This document shows positions 6,108-11,547 of a stretch of 11,547 bases of DNA, in pieces. Position numbers and translations under genes: made by a program. The first letter of the stretch is position 1. The number at the start of each line of letters is the position of its first letter. Origin of the DNA: Bacteroidales bacterium (GTDB taxonomy: Bacteria; Bacteroidota; Bacteroidia; Bacteroidales; UBA932); assembly GCA_017554135.1 (NCBI GenBank), contig JAFZIX010000167.1:1-11547 (forward strand), read 5' to 3'. Under the pieces are notes generated by a model. The model was not told where the DNA came from, did not search any database, and saw nothing but the letters and a program-made list of their open reading frames with translations.

Positions 6108-8255
6108 TTAGTCTTCCTCTTCCTCCTGAGCAGCGTACTCGGCGAGGAGTTTGGTCTGGACCTCGGCGGGCACAGGCACATATTCCGCGAACTTCATGGT
6201 GAAGGTGGCGGAACCTCCGGTGAGCGAACTCAGGGTGGTGGAGTAGCGATACAGTTCTGCGAGCGGAACGCGGGCGTGGAGAACGGTGAAGTTGCCTTCC
6301 ACATCCTGGTTCATGATCATGCCGCGACGGGTGTTAAGGTCGGACATGCAAGGGCCTACATAATCGCTGGGGGTGAAGATATCAACGTTGTAGATAGGCT
6401 CAAGGATCTTCGGACCAGCGTTGCGGAATGCCTCGCGGAATGCGTTGCGGCCTGCAATGATGAAGGCGATTTCCTTGGAGTCCACGGGGTGCATCTTACC
6501 GTCGTAGACATAGACGCGGATGTCGCGGGCGTAGGAACCGGTGAGGGGGCCTTCCACCATGCGCTCCTTGATACCCTTGAGGATAGCGGGCATGAAGCCG
6601 AGGTCGATGGCGCCGCCGACAACGCAGTTGTAGAACTCCAGTTTGCCACCCCATTCGAGTTCGGTGATATCCTGGGTCTTGATGTTCAACTGGGTGTCCT
6701 TGCCTGCGATCATGAACTTGGTGTTGACCTCACCCTCTGCAGGGCAGACGAGGAGATGAACCTCACCGAACTGGCCTGCGCCACCGGACTGCTTCTTGTG
6801 ACGGTACTGTGCGGTTGCAACCTTGGTGATGGTCTCGCGATAAGGAACCTTCGGAGCATAGAGTTCGACATTGAGTTTGAACTCGTTGTTCAGGCGCCAC
6901 TTCACGAAGTTGATGTGCTGCTCGCCCTGGCCGCTGAGAATGGTCTGGCGGAGTTCCTTGGAATATTCCACGATTGCGGTGGGATCCTGTGCGGCGATCT
7001 TGTTGAGAGCGTCTCCCATCTTGGCCTCGTCGTTCTTGTCGGCGGGCTTGATGGCGCAACGGTATTTGGGCTCGGGGAACTGGATGTGCTCGTAGGCCTC
7101 GCATCCGCTCTCAGCCAGGGTGACGTCGGTCTTGCCGGCCTTGAGTTTCATGACGCAGCCGATATCACCTGCGCGAAGCACGGGAACCTTCTCCTTCTTG
7201 GAGCCGGCCACCGCGTAGATGGCGGAAAGACGCTCACCGTTACCGCTTTCGGGGTTGGTAAGGTCTGCACCTTCCTTCAGCACACCGCTCATCACCTTGA
7301 AGTAAGAAACATCACCGAGGTGCTGCTCGACGCTGGTCTTGAAGATGAAGACGCTGACGGGGGCTGCTTCCTTGCAGACGACCTCCTTGCCGGACAGGGT
7401 CTTGTTGACGGTGCCTTCGGGGCTATGGGTGGCCTTGACGCAGAATTCCATGAGTTTCTTGACGCCGATATCCTTCTTTGCGGAGAGGCAGAAGACAGGC
7501 ATGATTTCGCCCTTGGCGATACCAAGTTTGAGGCCCTTTGCAAACTCCTCATCGTTGAGGGTAAGTTCGTCGAGATACTTCATCATGAGTTCATCGTCGG
7601 CCTCTGCAGCCTTCTCCATGAGGGCCATGCGCATCTCCTCGGCCTCGTCGGCATACTGAGCGGGGATTTCAAGTTCTTCGCACTTGCCGTTTGCATCGAG
7701 GAAATGATAGTACTTCATATCCAGGACATCCACGAAACCCTCGAAGCCTGCGCCGGGGTTGACGGGGAACTGCACGAAAGCAGCCTTGCTGCCGAAAGCG
7801 GACTTGATGCTGTCGTGGGTCTGGTCCCAGTTTGCCTTTTCATGGTCGAGTTGGTTGACCGCGAGAAGGAGGGGAACATTGTATTTGCCTGCCTGGCGGG
7901 CAAAGATCTCTGTGCCGACCTCAACGCCCTGGGTGCCGTTCACGAGGAGGATACCGGTCTCGCAGACCTTGAATGCCTCGACTGCGCCGCCGATGAAATC
8001 GTCGGAGCCGGGAGCGTCGATGATGTTGAACTTGGTGTTCATGAATTCGGCGTAGAGAGCCGAAGCGAATACGGACTTCTGGTTTGCCTGCTCGAATTCG
8101 GTATTGTCGGAGACGGTGTTCTTGTCTTCCACGGTGCCGCGGCGGTCGATGACCTTGCCTTCATAGAGCATGGCTTCGGAGAGCGTGGTCTTGCCGGACT
8201 TGGAACTGCCCAGGAGAACCACGTTGCGAATGTCTTTGGTTGAGTAATCTTTCAT
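6108..8255 (-). CDS. fusA2: EF-G2-type elongation factor G paralogue, probably GTPase-deficient
   Basis: A 715-aa ribosomal translocase-like protein with all EF-G domains in order. The G domain has a P-loop GSSKSGKTT at 16-24, a G3 motif DAPGSDDF at 80-87 and a G4 motif NQLD at 134-137. Domains II and III follow. A domain IV/V region contains a GSYARDI stretch, HPVDSKE, a RRG motif and the C-terminal YSTTLSSLTGG. It ends in an acidic tail. Canonical EF-G has AHIDAGKTT, DTPGHVDF and NKxD. Here the catalytic His of G3 is S84, the G4 lysine is Gln, and the switch I segment is unlike EF-G (NTEFEQANQKS). These changes match the Bacteroides EF-G2 (FusA2) group, reported in B. thetaiotaomicron to support translation without GTP hydrolysis and to matter for gut colonisation. 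It is second in the operon: 13 nt after the small HTH-like gene and 1 nt before thrA. Codon 5 is the only TTA, CTA or TCA codon, suggesting strong codon selection. Confidence 0.9.
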   Translation of the reverse strand: MKDYSTKDIRNVVLLGSSKSGKTTLSEAMLYEGKVIDRRGTVEDKNTVSDNTEFEQANQKSVFASALYAEFMNTKFNIIDAPGSDDFIGGAVEAFKVCETGILLVNGTQGVEVGTEIFARQAGKYNVPLLLAVNQLDHEKANWDQTHDSIKSAFGSKAAFVQFPVNPGAGFEGFVDVLDMKYYHFLDANGKCEELEIPAQYADEAEEMRMALMEKAAEADDELMMKYLDELTLNDEEFAKGLKLGIAKGEIMPVFCLSAKKDIGVKKLMEFCVKATHSPEGTVNKTLSGKEVVCKEAAPVSVFIFKTSVEQHLGDVSYFKVMSGVLKEGADLTNPESGNGERLSAIYAVAGSKKEKVPVLRAGDIGCVMKLKAGKTDVTLAESGCEAYEHIQFPEPKYRCAIKPADKNDEAKMGDALNKIAAQDPTAIVEYSKELRQTILSGQGEQHINFVKWRLNNEFKLNVELYAPKVPYRETITKVATAQYRHKKQSGGAGQFGEVHLLVCPAEGEVNTKFMIAGKDTQLNIKTQDITELEWGGKLEFYNCVVGGAIDLGFMPAILKGIKERMVEGPLTGSYARDIRVYVYDGKMHPVDSKEIAFIIAGRNAFREAFRNAGPKILEPIYNVDIFTPSDYVGPCMSDLNTRRGMIMNQDVEGNFTVLHARVPLAELYRYSTTLSSLTGGSATFTMKFAEYVPVPAEVQTKLLAEYAAQEEEED

Positions 8256-8268
8256 TTTGGGTATAATG

Positions 8269-8505
8269 TTATTTAAAAATTTCGCGCGTATGTGTAATAG
8301 CCTGCAAAGTTAATAACTTTTGAAAGGATTGCAAAATTTCAGAGCCATTCATACCCATTTCTTTTTTAAGATATTCGTCAAAATCGGACGGAGCGACGTG
8401 CAGGGCCGCGCAGATGTCGGTGTAGGAGATGGTGGGATCCTCGTAAATGCGGTCTTCCAGCAGCATGCGGGAGAAGTTCGAATAAACAGCAGCAATTGTT
8501 CTCAT
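8269..8505 (-). CDS. Small HTH-like protein heading the EF-G2 operon
   Basis: A 78-aa protein I cannot assign to a named family. Residues 27-54 (from SYTDICAALHV through YLKKEMGMNG) look like a single helix-turn-helix of AraC type. There is a recognition-helix-like segment (APSDFDEYLKKEMG) that resembles the FKKxxGxxF stretch of AraC/XylS regulators. A full AraC DNA-binding domain has two such motifs over about 100 aa, so this is a half-size version. There is no ligand-binding domain, signal peptide or membrane segment. The start ATG 8505 lies about 16 nt downstream of the predicted transcription start of a well-formed promoter, and the stop is 13 nt before EF-G2, so it is the leader gene of the operon. 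It could be an operon regulator or a conserved protein with a structural HTH only. Confidence 0.7.
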   Translation of the reverse strand: MRTIAAVYSNFSRMLLEDRIYEDPTISYTDICAALHVAPSDFDEYLKKEMGMNGSEILQSFQKLLTLQAITHTREIFK

Positions 8506-8526
8506 AATCGTTCATTTTTGTTGAGG

Positions 8527-8557
8527 CAAACATACAATCAGTGTTCGGCATTTGCAA
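8527..8557 (-). promoter_or_regulatory. Promoter of the HTH-like/EF-G2/thrA/asd operon
   Basis: On the minus strand, TTG (8557-8555) is followed after exactly 20 nt by TATGTTTG (8534-8527). This fits the Bacteroidota sigma-70-type promoter, TTG with a spacer of about 19-21 nt and TAnnTTTG. Transcription would begin near 8521, giving a leader of about 16 nt before ATG 8505. This is the best-formed promoter in the window. Confidence 0.75.
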
Positions 8558-8564
8558 CTTTTCC

Positions 8565-8584
8565 GTAGGTACGACCTGTAGGTA
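8565..8584. repeat. Direct repeat of GTAGGTA, candidate operator
   Basis: GTAGGTA occurs at 8565-8571 and again at 8578-8584, a 13-bp period, with an imperfect dyad AGGT/ACCT between (8567-8577). It lies just upstream of the -33 element of the minus-strand promoter. A related CTGTAGG is found at 8668-8674 beside the plus-strand -7 box. Position suggests a regulator-binding site; the divergent XRE protein is the obvious candidate, but this is inference. Confidence 0.35.
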
Positions 8585-8675
8585 AAAACTAAAATTTAAG
8601 TTTGCGGGGGTATTTTGTATATCAACGCTATACTTTGTGCAATCTTAATGGATGGTACGGAGTTTTTCTGTAGGA

Positions 8676-8683
8676 TACTTTTG
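8676..8683 (+). promoter_or_regulatory. Candidate -7 box (TACTTTTG) of the XRE gene
   Basis: TACTTTTG matches TAnnTTTG exactly and ends 23 nt before ATG 8707, a plausible leader length and close to that of the S46 gene promoter. No good TTG is found 19-21 nt upstream, so it may be weak or activator-dependent. Confidence 0.5.
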
Positions 8684-8706
8684 TCTTGTTCATAATCTGC
8701 AGAAAC

Positions 8707-9111
8707 ATGAAAGACTCTTCATTCTTCAAGAAAATCCGCAAGGAAATGCATCTTTCGCAGGAAGAGATAGCCGGTCGTATGGGCGTGACCAGAGGAACCT
8801 ACATCAACCTCGAAAGCAGTAAGACCCAGATAGTTACGGACAGCGTGCTGAAATTCTGCCAAGCCGCCGGCATATCCCTGCTGGAAGTAATCCAGGCTTG
8901 CTATCCGGAATACTGCAGCACGCTGCTCCGGGAAGACGCCCAGTACAAGGAAATGCTGCGGCAAACGGTGGATGAATATGAAGAGCGTCTGGCGGCAAAG
9001 AACGAAGAAATAAAACAGAAAGACGAACTTTACGCCCTGCTCCAGGAAACTGCCAAAACCCAGCGTAAACTCATAGAGTTTTACGAACATCCATCCGGCA
9101 AAAAAGATTAA
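8707..9111 (+). CDS. XRE-family small transcriptional regulator with coiled-coil tail
   Basis: A 134-aa protein. Residues 6-62 form a Cro/CI-type helix-turn-helix: FFKKIRKEMHLSQEEIAGRM leads into GVTRGTYINLES, the typical SQEEIA...VTRxTYxxxE pattern. Residues from about 75 to 125 are rich in Glu, Lys, Gln and Leu and are probably a coiled coil for oligomerisation. No ligand domain is evident. ATG 8707 is preferred over TTG 8686 because it falls 23 nt after a -7 box and the conserved domain starts soon after it. The gene is transcribed divergently from the EF-G2 operon, and such regulators often act on the shared intergenic region, so it may control itself, that operon, or both. The stop codon TAA at 9109-9111 overlaps the -7 box of the next gene. 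Target and signal are unknown. Confidence 0.8.
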   Translation: MKDSSFFKKIRKEMHLSQEEIAGRMGVTRGTYINLESSKTQIVTDSVLKFCQAAGISLLEVIQACYPEYCSTLLREDAQYKEMLRQTVDEYEERLAAKNEEIKQKDELYALLQETAKTQRKLIEFYEHPSGKKD

Positions 9112-9116
9112 CTTTG
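9109..9116 (+). promoter_or_regulatory. Candidate -7 box (TAACTTTG) directly before rnhB
   Basis: TAACTTTG matches TAnnTTTG; its first three bases are the stop codon of the XRE gene, and its last base is 6 nt before the ATG at 9123. A start site 5-7 nt downstream would give a leaderless rnhB mRNA. There is no clear TTG at the expected spacing. Confidence 0.45.
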
Positions 9117-9122
9117 TGGCTG

Positions 9123-9743
9123 ATGCCACAGGAAATAAAATTGCTGCCTTTCCTCCAGGAAGGGAGGCTTGAGGCGGGTTGCGACGAAGCCGGCCGCGGG
9201 CCTCTTGCCGGGCCGGTTTATGCCGCCGCGGTCATCCTTCCCCCGGACTTCCGCCATCCCCTGCTGAACGATTCCAAACAGATGAGCGAGAAGGCTCGGA
9301 ACGAACTGCGCGAAGTAATTGAGCGTGAGGCCATTGCGTGGAAGGTGGAGGCTGTGCAGGCCGAAGAAATCGACCGCATCAACATACTCTGGGCGGCCGT
9401 CACCGGCATGCAACGGGCAGTGCTGGGGCTGAAGGTAAAACCCGATTTCCTGCTGATCGACGGCAACAAATTCCGGCCCTTCGAGGGCTACGGGCGGGAC
9501 CGTTATCGCACGGTAGTGCACGGGGACGCCACCTACGCCAGCATCGCCGCGGCATCCGTCCTCGCAAAAACCTGGCGGGACGAGCGTATGAGGGCGCTGG
9601 CGCAGCAGTACCCCGGCTATGGCTGGGAACGCAATATGGGCTATCCTACCCCCGAACACATAGAGGCCATCCGCCGCCTTGGCTACACCCCCGAACACCG
9701 CAAATCCTTCCACCCCGCAGCGCTCGAACCAAGCCTCTTTTAA
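9123..9743 (+). CDS. rnhB: Ribonuclease HII
   Basis: A 206-aa type 2 RNase H that cuts RNA of RNA-DNA hybrids and starts removal of single ribonucleotides misincorporated in DNA. The four catalytic acids are visible: D21 and E22 in CDEAGRGPLAGPV, D113 in LIDGN, and D135 in HGDATYASIAAASVLAK. The GRG motif (24-26) that reads the RNA-DNA junction is intact. The C-terminal stretch with NMGYPT, HxxAI and HRxSF is typical of the family. H133 stands where many RNase HII proteins have Lys before GD; this is probably harmless. ATG 9123 is preferred over TTG 9114, which falls within the -7 box. The gene lies 11 nt after the XRE gene, so it may be co-transcribed with it as well as having its own promoter. 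Confidence 0.95.
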   Translation: MPQEIKLLPFLQEGRLEAGCDEAGRGPLAGPVYAAAVILPPDFRHPLLNDSKQMSEKARNELREVIEREAIAWKVEAVQAEEIDRINILWAAVTGMQRAVLGLKVKPDFLLIDGNKFRPFEGYGRDRYRTVVHGDATYASIAAASVLAKTWRDERMRALAQQYPGYGWERNMGYPTPEHIEAIRRLGYTPEHRKSFHPAALEPSLF

Positions 9744-9768
9744 TATCGGCAATTCTTTATTATATTTG
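9738..9768 (+). promoter_or_regulatory. Promoter of the S46 dipeptidyl-peptidase gene
   Basis: TTTT (9738-9741) followed after 19 nt by TATATTTG (9761-9768), close to the Bacteroidota consensus with an exact -7 box. The expected start site near 9774 leaves a leader of about 20 nt before ATG 9794. The -33 part overlaps the end of rnhB. Confidence 0.65.
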
Positions 9769-9793
9769 TAGGATTTATAGAAATCACGCAAAT

Positions 9794-11547
9794 ATGAAAA
9801 AGATATTCTTATCCCTTGCCTGCATTCTGGGCGCCCTTTCCGCCTGGGCAGACGAAGGCATGTGGCTCCTGCCCATGCTGCAGAAGTTCAACGAAGACGC
9901 AATGCGCAACATCGGCTGCCGCCTGACCGCCGAAGACATTTACAACATCAACCACGCTTCGCTCAAAGACGCGATAGTGCAGTTCGGTGGAGGTTGCACC
10001 GGCGAGGTTATCTCGCAGCAGGGCCTGGTTTCCACGAACCACCACTGTGGCTACAGCAGCATCCAGCACCTCTCCACCCCCGAAAAGAACTATCTGGAGG
10101 ATGGTTTCTTTGCCAAGAGCCTGGACGAGGAAATCCCCGTTCCCGGCCTCAAAGTCACATTCATGAAATATATGAAGGACGTGACCGACAATCTGGCCAA
10201 GCTCGAAGGAGATGCATTCAAGGCCCAGTGCAAAGAGATCGAAGATGCCGCGGAGAAGGCAAATCCCGGGTGCACCGCGAAGGTTACCTCTTTCTACAAC
10301 GACAACGTCTGGTATTTGATTGTTTATCAGGTCTATAAGGATATCCGTTTCGTGGGCGCCCCGCCCGCATCGATGGGCAAATTCGGCGGCGAGACCGACA
10401 ACTGGATGTGGCCTCGTCACACTTGTGACTTCTCCCTCTTCCGCATCTATGCAGGTGCCGATAACGAACCCGCAGAGTATTCTAAAGACAACAAACCTTA
10501 CACTCCGGTCAAGTCCCTCAAGATATCTCTCAAGGGCACCCAGGAAGGGGATTTCACCTTCATCATGGGTTACCCCGGGCGCACCCAGCGTTTCCAGACC
10601 GCAGCCGAGCTGCAGGACATGGTGGAGATCAACAACCTCCGCGTGGAAGCCCGCACCGTGCGCCAGAAGGTTATGTGGGATGAGATGATGGCAGACCCGG
10701 TGGTGCGTCTGCAGTATGCAAACAAGTTCGCTGGCAGCGCCAACGGCTGGAAGAAGTGGCAGGGCGAGGACCTGGCCTTCAAGAAACTGAACATCATCGG
10801 CCGCGAGACCGCCAAGGAAGAGGCCCTCACCAAGTGGATAAACAAGAAGAAATCCCGCCGCGAGGCCTGGGGTTCCGCCATCGGGAACATCGATAAATAC
10901 ATCCAGGACAAGAAAGAAGTATCCCGTAACCTTATCCTCCTCACCGAGACGATCGGGAATATCGAACTTCTATCGAAGGCCTCCGGTAGCCGTCGCTTCA
11001 GCGAAAAAGACTACAACAAGGAAGTTGACCGCAAGATTGCAAAGGCCGTCATGGCGTTCTACCTCGACAAAGTGCGCCCCGAAGACAAGATCCAGGTCAA
11101 CGGCTGGGACCTTACCAAGGAGAATTCCGACCAATACATAGACTGGCTGTTCGAAGAAGGCAACACTGAAGGGCCCAAAGACCTGATGGAAGCCCTACGC
11201 AACACGGTGACCACTGCATTTAAAGACGATAGCGGGGTCGAGGAATATCAGAAGGCTACCAAGGACTTTGCCGCGGCACTGCTCGAATGGAACAAGGGCA
11301 AGGCCAGTTACCCGGACGCCAACTTCACCATGCGTCTGACCTATGGCACAGTGAAGCCCTATTCCCCCAAGGACGGCGTGAGCTACTGGTACTGGTGCAC
11401 CGCCAACGGCATACTCGAGAAGGAGAATCCGGACGATTATGAGTTCCGCGTACCTGCCAAGGTGCACGACCTGATCGTGAACAAGGATTTCGGCCGCTGG
11501 GCGGATAAGGACGGACAACTGCACACCTGCTTCCTCTCCAACAACGA
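9794..11547 (+). CDS. Secreted S46-family dipeptidyl-peptidase (DPP7/DPP11 type), 3' partial
   Basis: The frame is open from ATG 9794 to the window edge, giving 584 codons of an enzyme normally about 700-720 aa. Residues 1-19 are a signal peptide ending in AWA before DEGMW, so the enzyme is exported, probably to the periplasm. S46 enzymes release dipeptides from peptide N termini and feed peptide catabolism. The chymotrypsin-like part has the catalytic His in TNHHCGY (H84) and the catalytic Asp D212 in PRHTCDF. N203, W204 and R208 match residues that bind the substrate N terminus in known S46 structures. C68 and C85 probably form a disulfide. Residues of about 270-540 are largely helical, like the family's regulatory domain. 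The catalytic Ser and the residue that separates DPP7 from DPP11 specificity lie beyond the window. C211 sits where Gly is usual. Confidence 0.9.
   Translation, partial: MKKIFLSLACILGALSAWADEGMWLLPMLQKFNEDAMRNIGCRLTAEDIYNINHASLKDAIVQFGGGCTGEVISQQGLVSTNHHCGYSSIQHLSTPEKNYLEDGFFAKSLDEEIPVPGLKVTFMKYMKDVTDNLAKLEGDAFKAQCKEIEDAAEKANPGCTAKVTSFYNDNVWYLIVYQVYKDIRFVGAPPASMGKFGGETDNWMWPRHTCDFSLFRIYAGADNEPAEYSKDNKPYTPVKSLKISLKGTQEGDFTFIMGYPGRTQRFQTAAELQDMVEINNLRVEARTVRQKVMWDEMMADPVVRLQYANKFAGSANGWKKWQGEDLAFKKLNIIGRETAKEEALTKWINKKKSRREAWGSAIGNIDKYIQDKKEVSRNLILLTETIGNIELLSKASGSRRFSEKDYNKEVDRKIAKAVMAFYLDKVRPEDKIQVNGWDLTKENSDQYIDWLFEEGNTEGPKDLMEALRNTVTTAFKDDSGVEEYQKATKDFAAALLEWNKGKASYPDANFTMRLTYGTVKPYSPKDGVSYWYWCTANGILEKENPDDYEFRVPAKVHDLIVNKDFGRWADKDGQLHTCFLSNN

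Larger units (their letters stand above)
8506..8706. other. Divergent intergenic region between EF-G2 operon and XRE gene
   Basis: A 201-bp AT-rich, non-coding gap that separates two divergently transcribed units. It holds the minus-strand promoter (8527-8557) and a plus-strand -7 box at 8676-8683. A further plus-strand TAAGTTTG lies at 8597-8604, about 100 nt from the XRE start. Three copies of CYGTAGG are at 8563-8569, 8576-8582 and 8668-8674. No small gene with convincing coding character was seen. Confidence 0.7.

Noticed and set aside
6107..6181. 25-residue N-terminal extension of ThrA from ATG 6181
   Set aside because: It would overlap the end of EF-G2, its Arg/Pro/Ser-rich sequence is unlike ThrA, and ATG 6106 begins right before the conserved VLKFGG strand.
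4064..6202. Plus-strand open frames of 240-275 codons opposite thrA (4064-4891, 4704-5420, 5393-6202)
   Set aside because: They are antisense to the conserved kinase and dehydrogenase domains, and their translations show no family motifs.
5958..8243. 761-codon open frame on the plus strand, opposite EF-G2 and the thrA start
   Set aside because: It is in exact register with EF-G2 codons and owes its length to codon choice in that gene. Its product has no recognisable domain, while EF-G2 clearly codes.
8629..8637. TATACTTTG as a further -7 box
   Set aside because: It has three bases between TA and TTTG (or one, if read from 8631), so it does not match the two-base spacing of the consensus.
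8686..8706. TTG start for the XRE gene at 8686
   Set aside because: It would lie only 3 nt after the -7 box and adds residues unlike the family; ATG 8707 fits better.
9794..9853. Possible lipoprotein signal at C10 of the S46 peptidase
   Set aside because: The residues before C10 do not fit a lipobox and the hydrophobic stretch is too short there; the AWA site before D20 is a normal type I cleavage site.
9108..10420. Minus-strand open frames of 227 and 203 codons opposite rnhB and the S46 gene
   Set aside because: These are mirror frames of well-identified genes with all catalytic motifs on the plus strand.
1..11547. Possible defence island, prophage or transposon content
   Set aside because: All identified genes are housekeeping or metabolic; no integrase, transposase, toxin-antitoxin pair, array or attachment-like repeat was seen. 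The lone XRE protein is not enough evidence.

Overview
The window reads as a chromosomal housekeeping stretch from a fairly GC-rich member of the Bacteroidota, most likely order Bacteroidales. Four things point there. An S46 dipeptidyl-peptidase is present, and this family is largely a Bacteroidota one. There is a second EF-G of the Bacteroides FusA2 type. Gene starts lack clear Shine-Dalgarno sequences. Several gene starts are preceded by the Bacteroidota -7 box TAnnTTTG. Genus cannot be fixed from sequence alone. I see no mobile element, CRISPR array, tRNA or rRNA.

Left part, plus strand (1..2830): the 3' end of mutS2 (Smr domain), a YraN/UPF0102 nuclease-like protein, a short mannose-1-phosphate guanylyltransferase (manC type) and an M20 metallo-deacylase of unknown substrate. 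The first three overlap end to start and look translationally coupled. The M20 gene has a -7 box just before its ATG, which would give an almost leaderless mRNA. Convergent genes meet at 2831..2927, which holds a perfect 21-bp inverted repeat.

Middle part, minus strand (8505 down to 2928): one tight operon of four genes, in transcription order a 78-aa HTH-like protein, an EF-G2-type translation factor, bifunctional aspartokinase/homoserine dehydrogenase (thrA), and aspartate-semialdehyde dehydrogenase (asd). A well-formed promoter (TTG, 20-nt spacer, TATGTTTG) lies before the first gene. ThrA and Asd together carry out the aspartokinase, semialdehyde dehydrogenase and homoserine dehydrogenase steps from aspartate to homoserine. 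The EF-G2 has lost the catalytic His of canonical EF-G. ThrA appears to have lost one ACT domain and has substitutions in its dehydrogenase active-site region. This operon is the most interesting part of the window.

Right part, plus strand (8707..11547): a small XRE-family regulator diverging from the EF-G2 operon, ribonuclease HII, and a secreted S46 dipeptidyl-peptidase cut off by the window edge before its catalytic serine. The 201-bp divergent region holds three copies of a CYGTAGG element that could be a shared operator.

I did not find an obviously new multi-gene system. The best leads are the EF-G2/thrA/asd linkage, the reduced ThrA, and the near-leaderless promoters.
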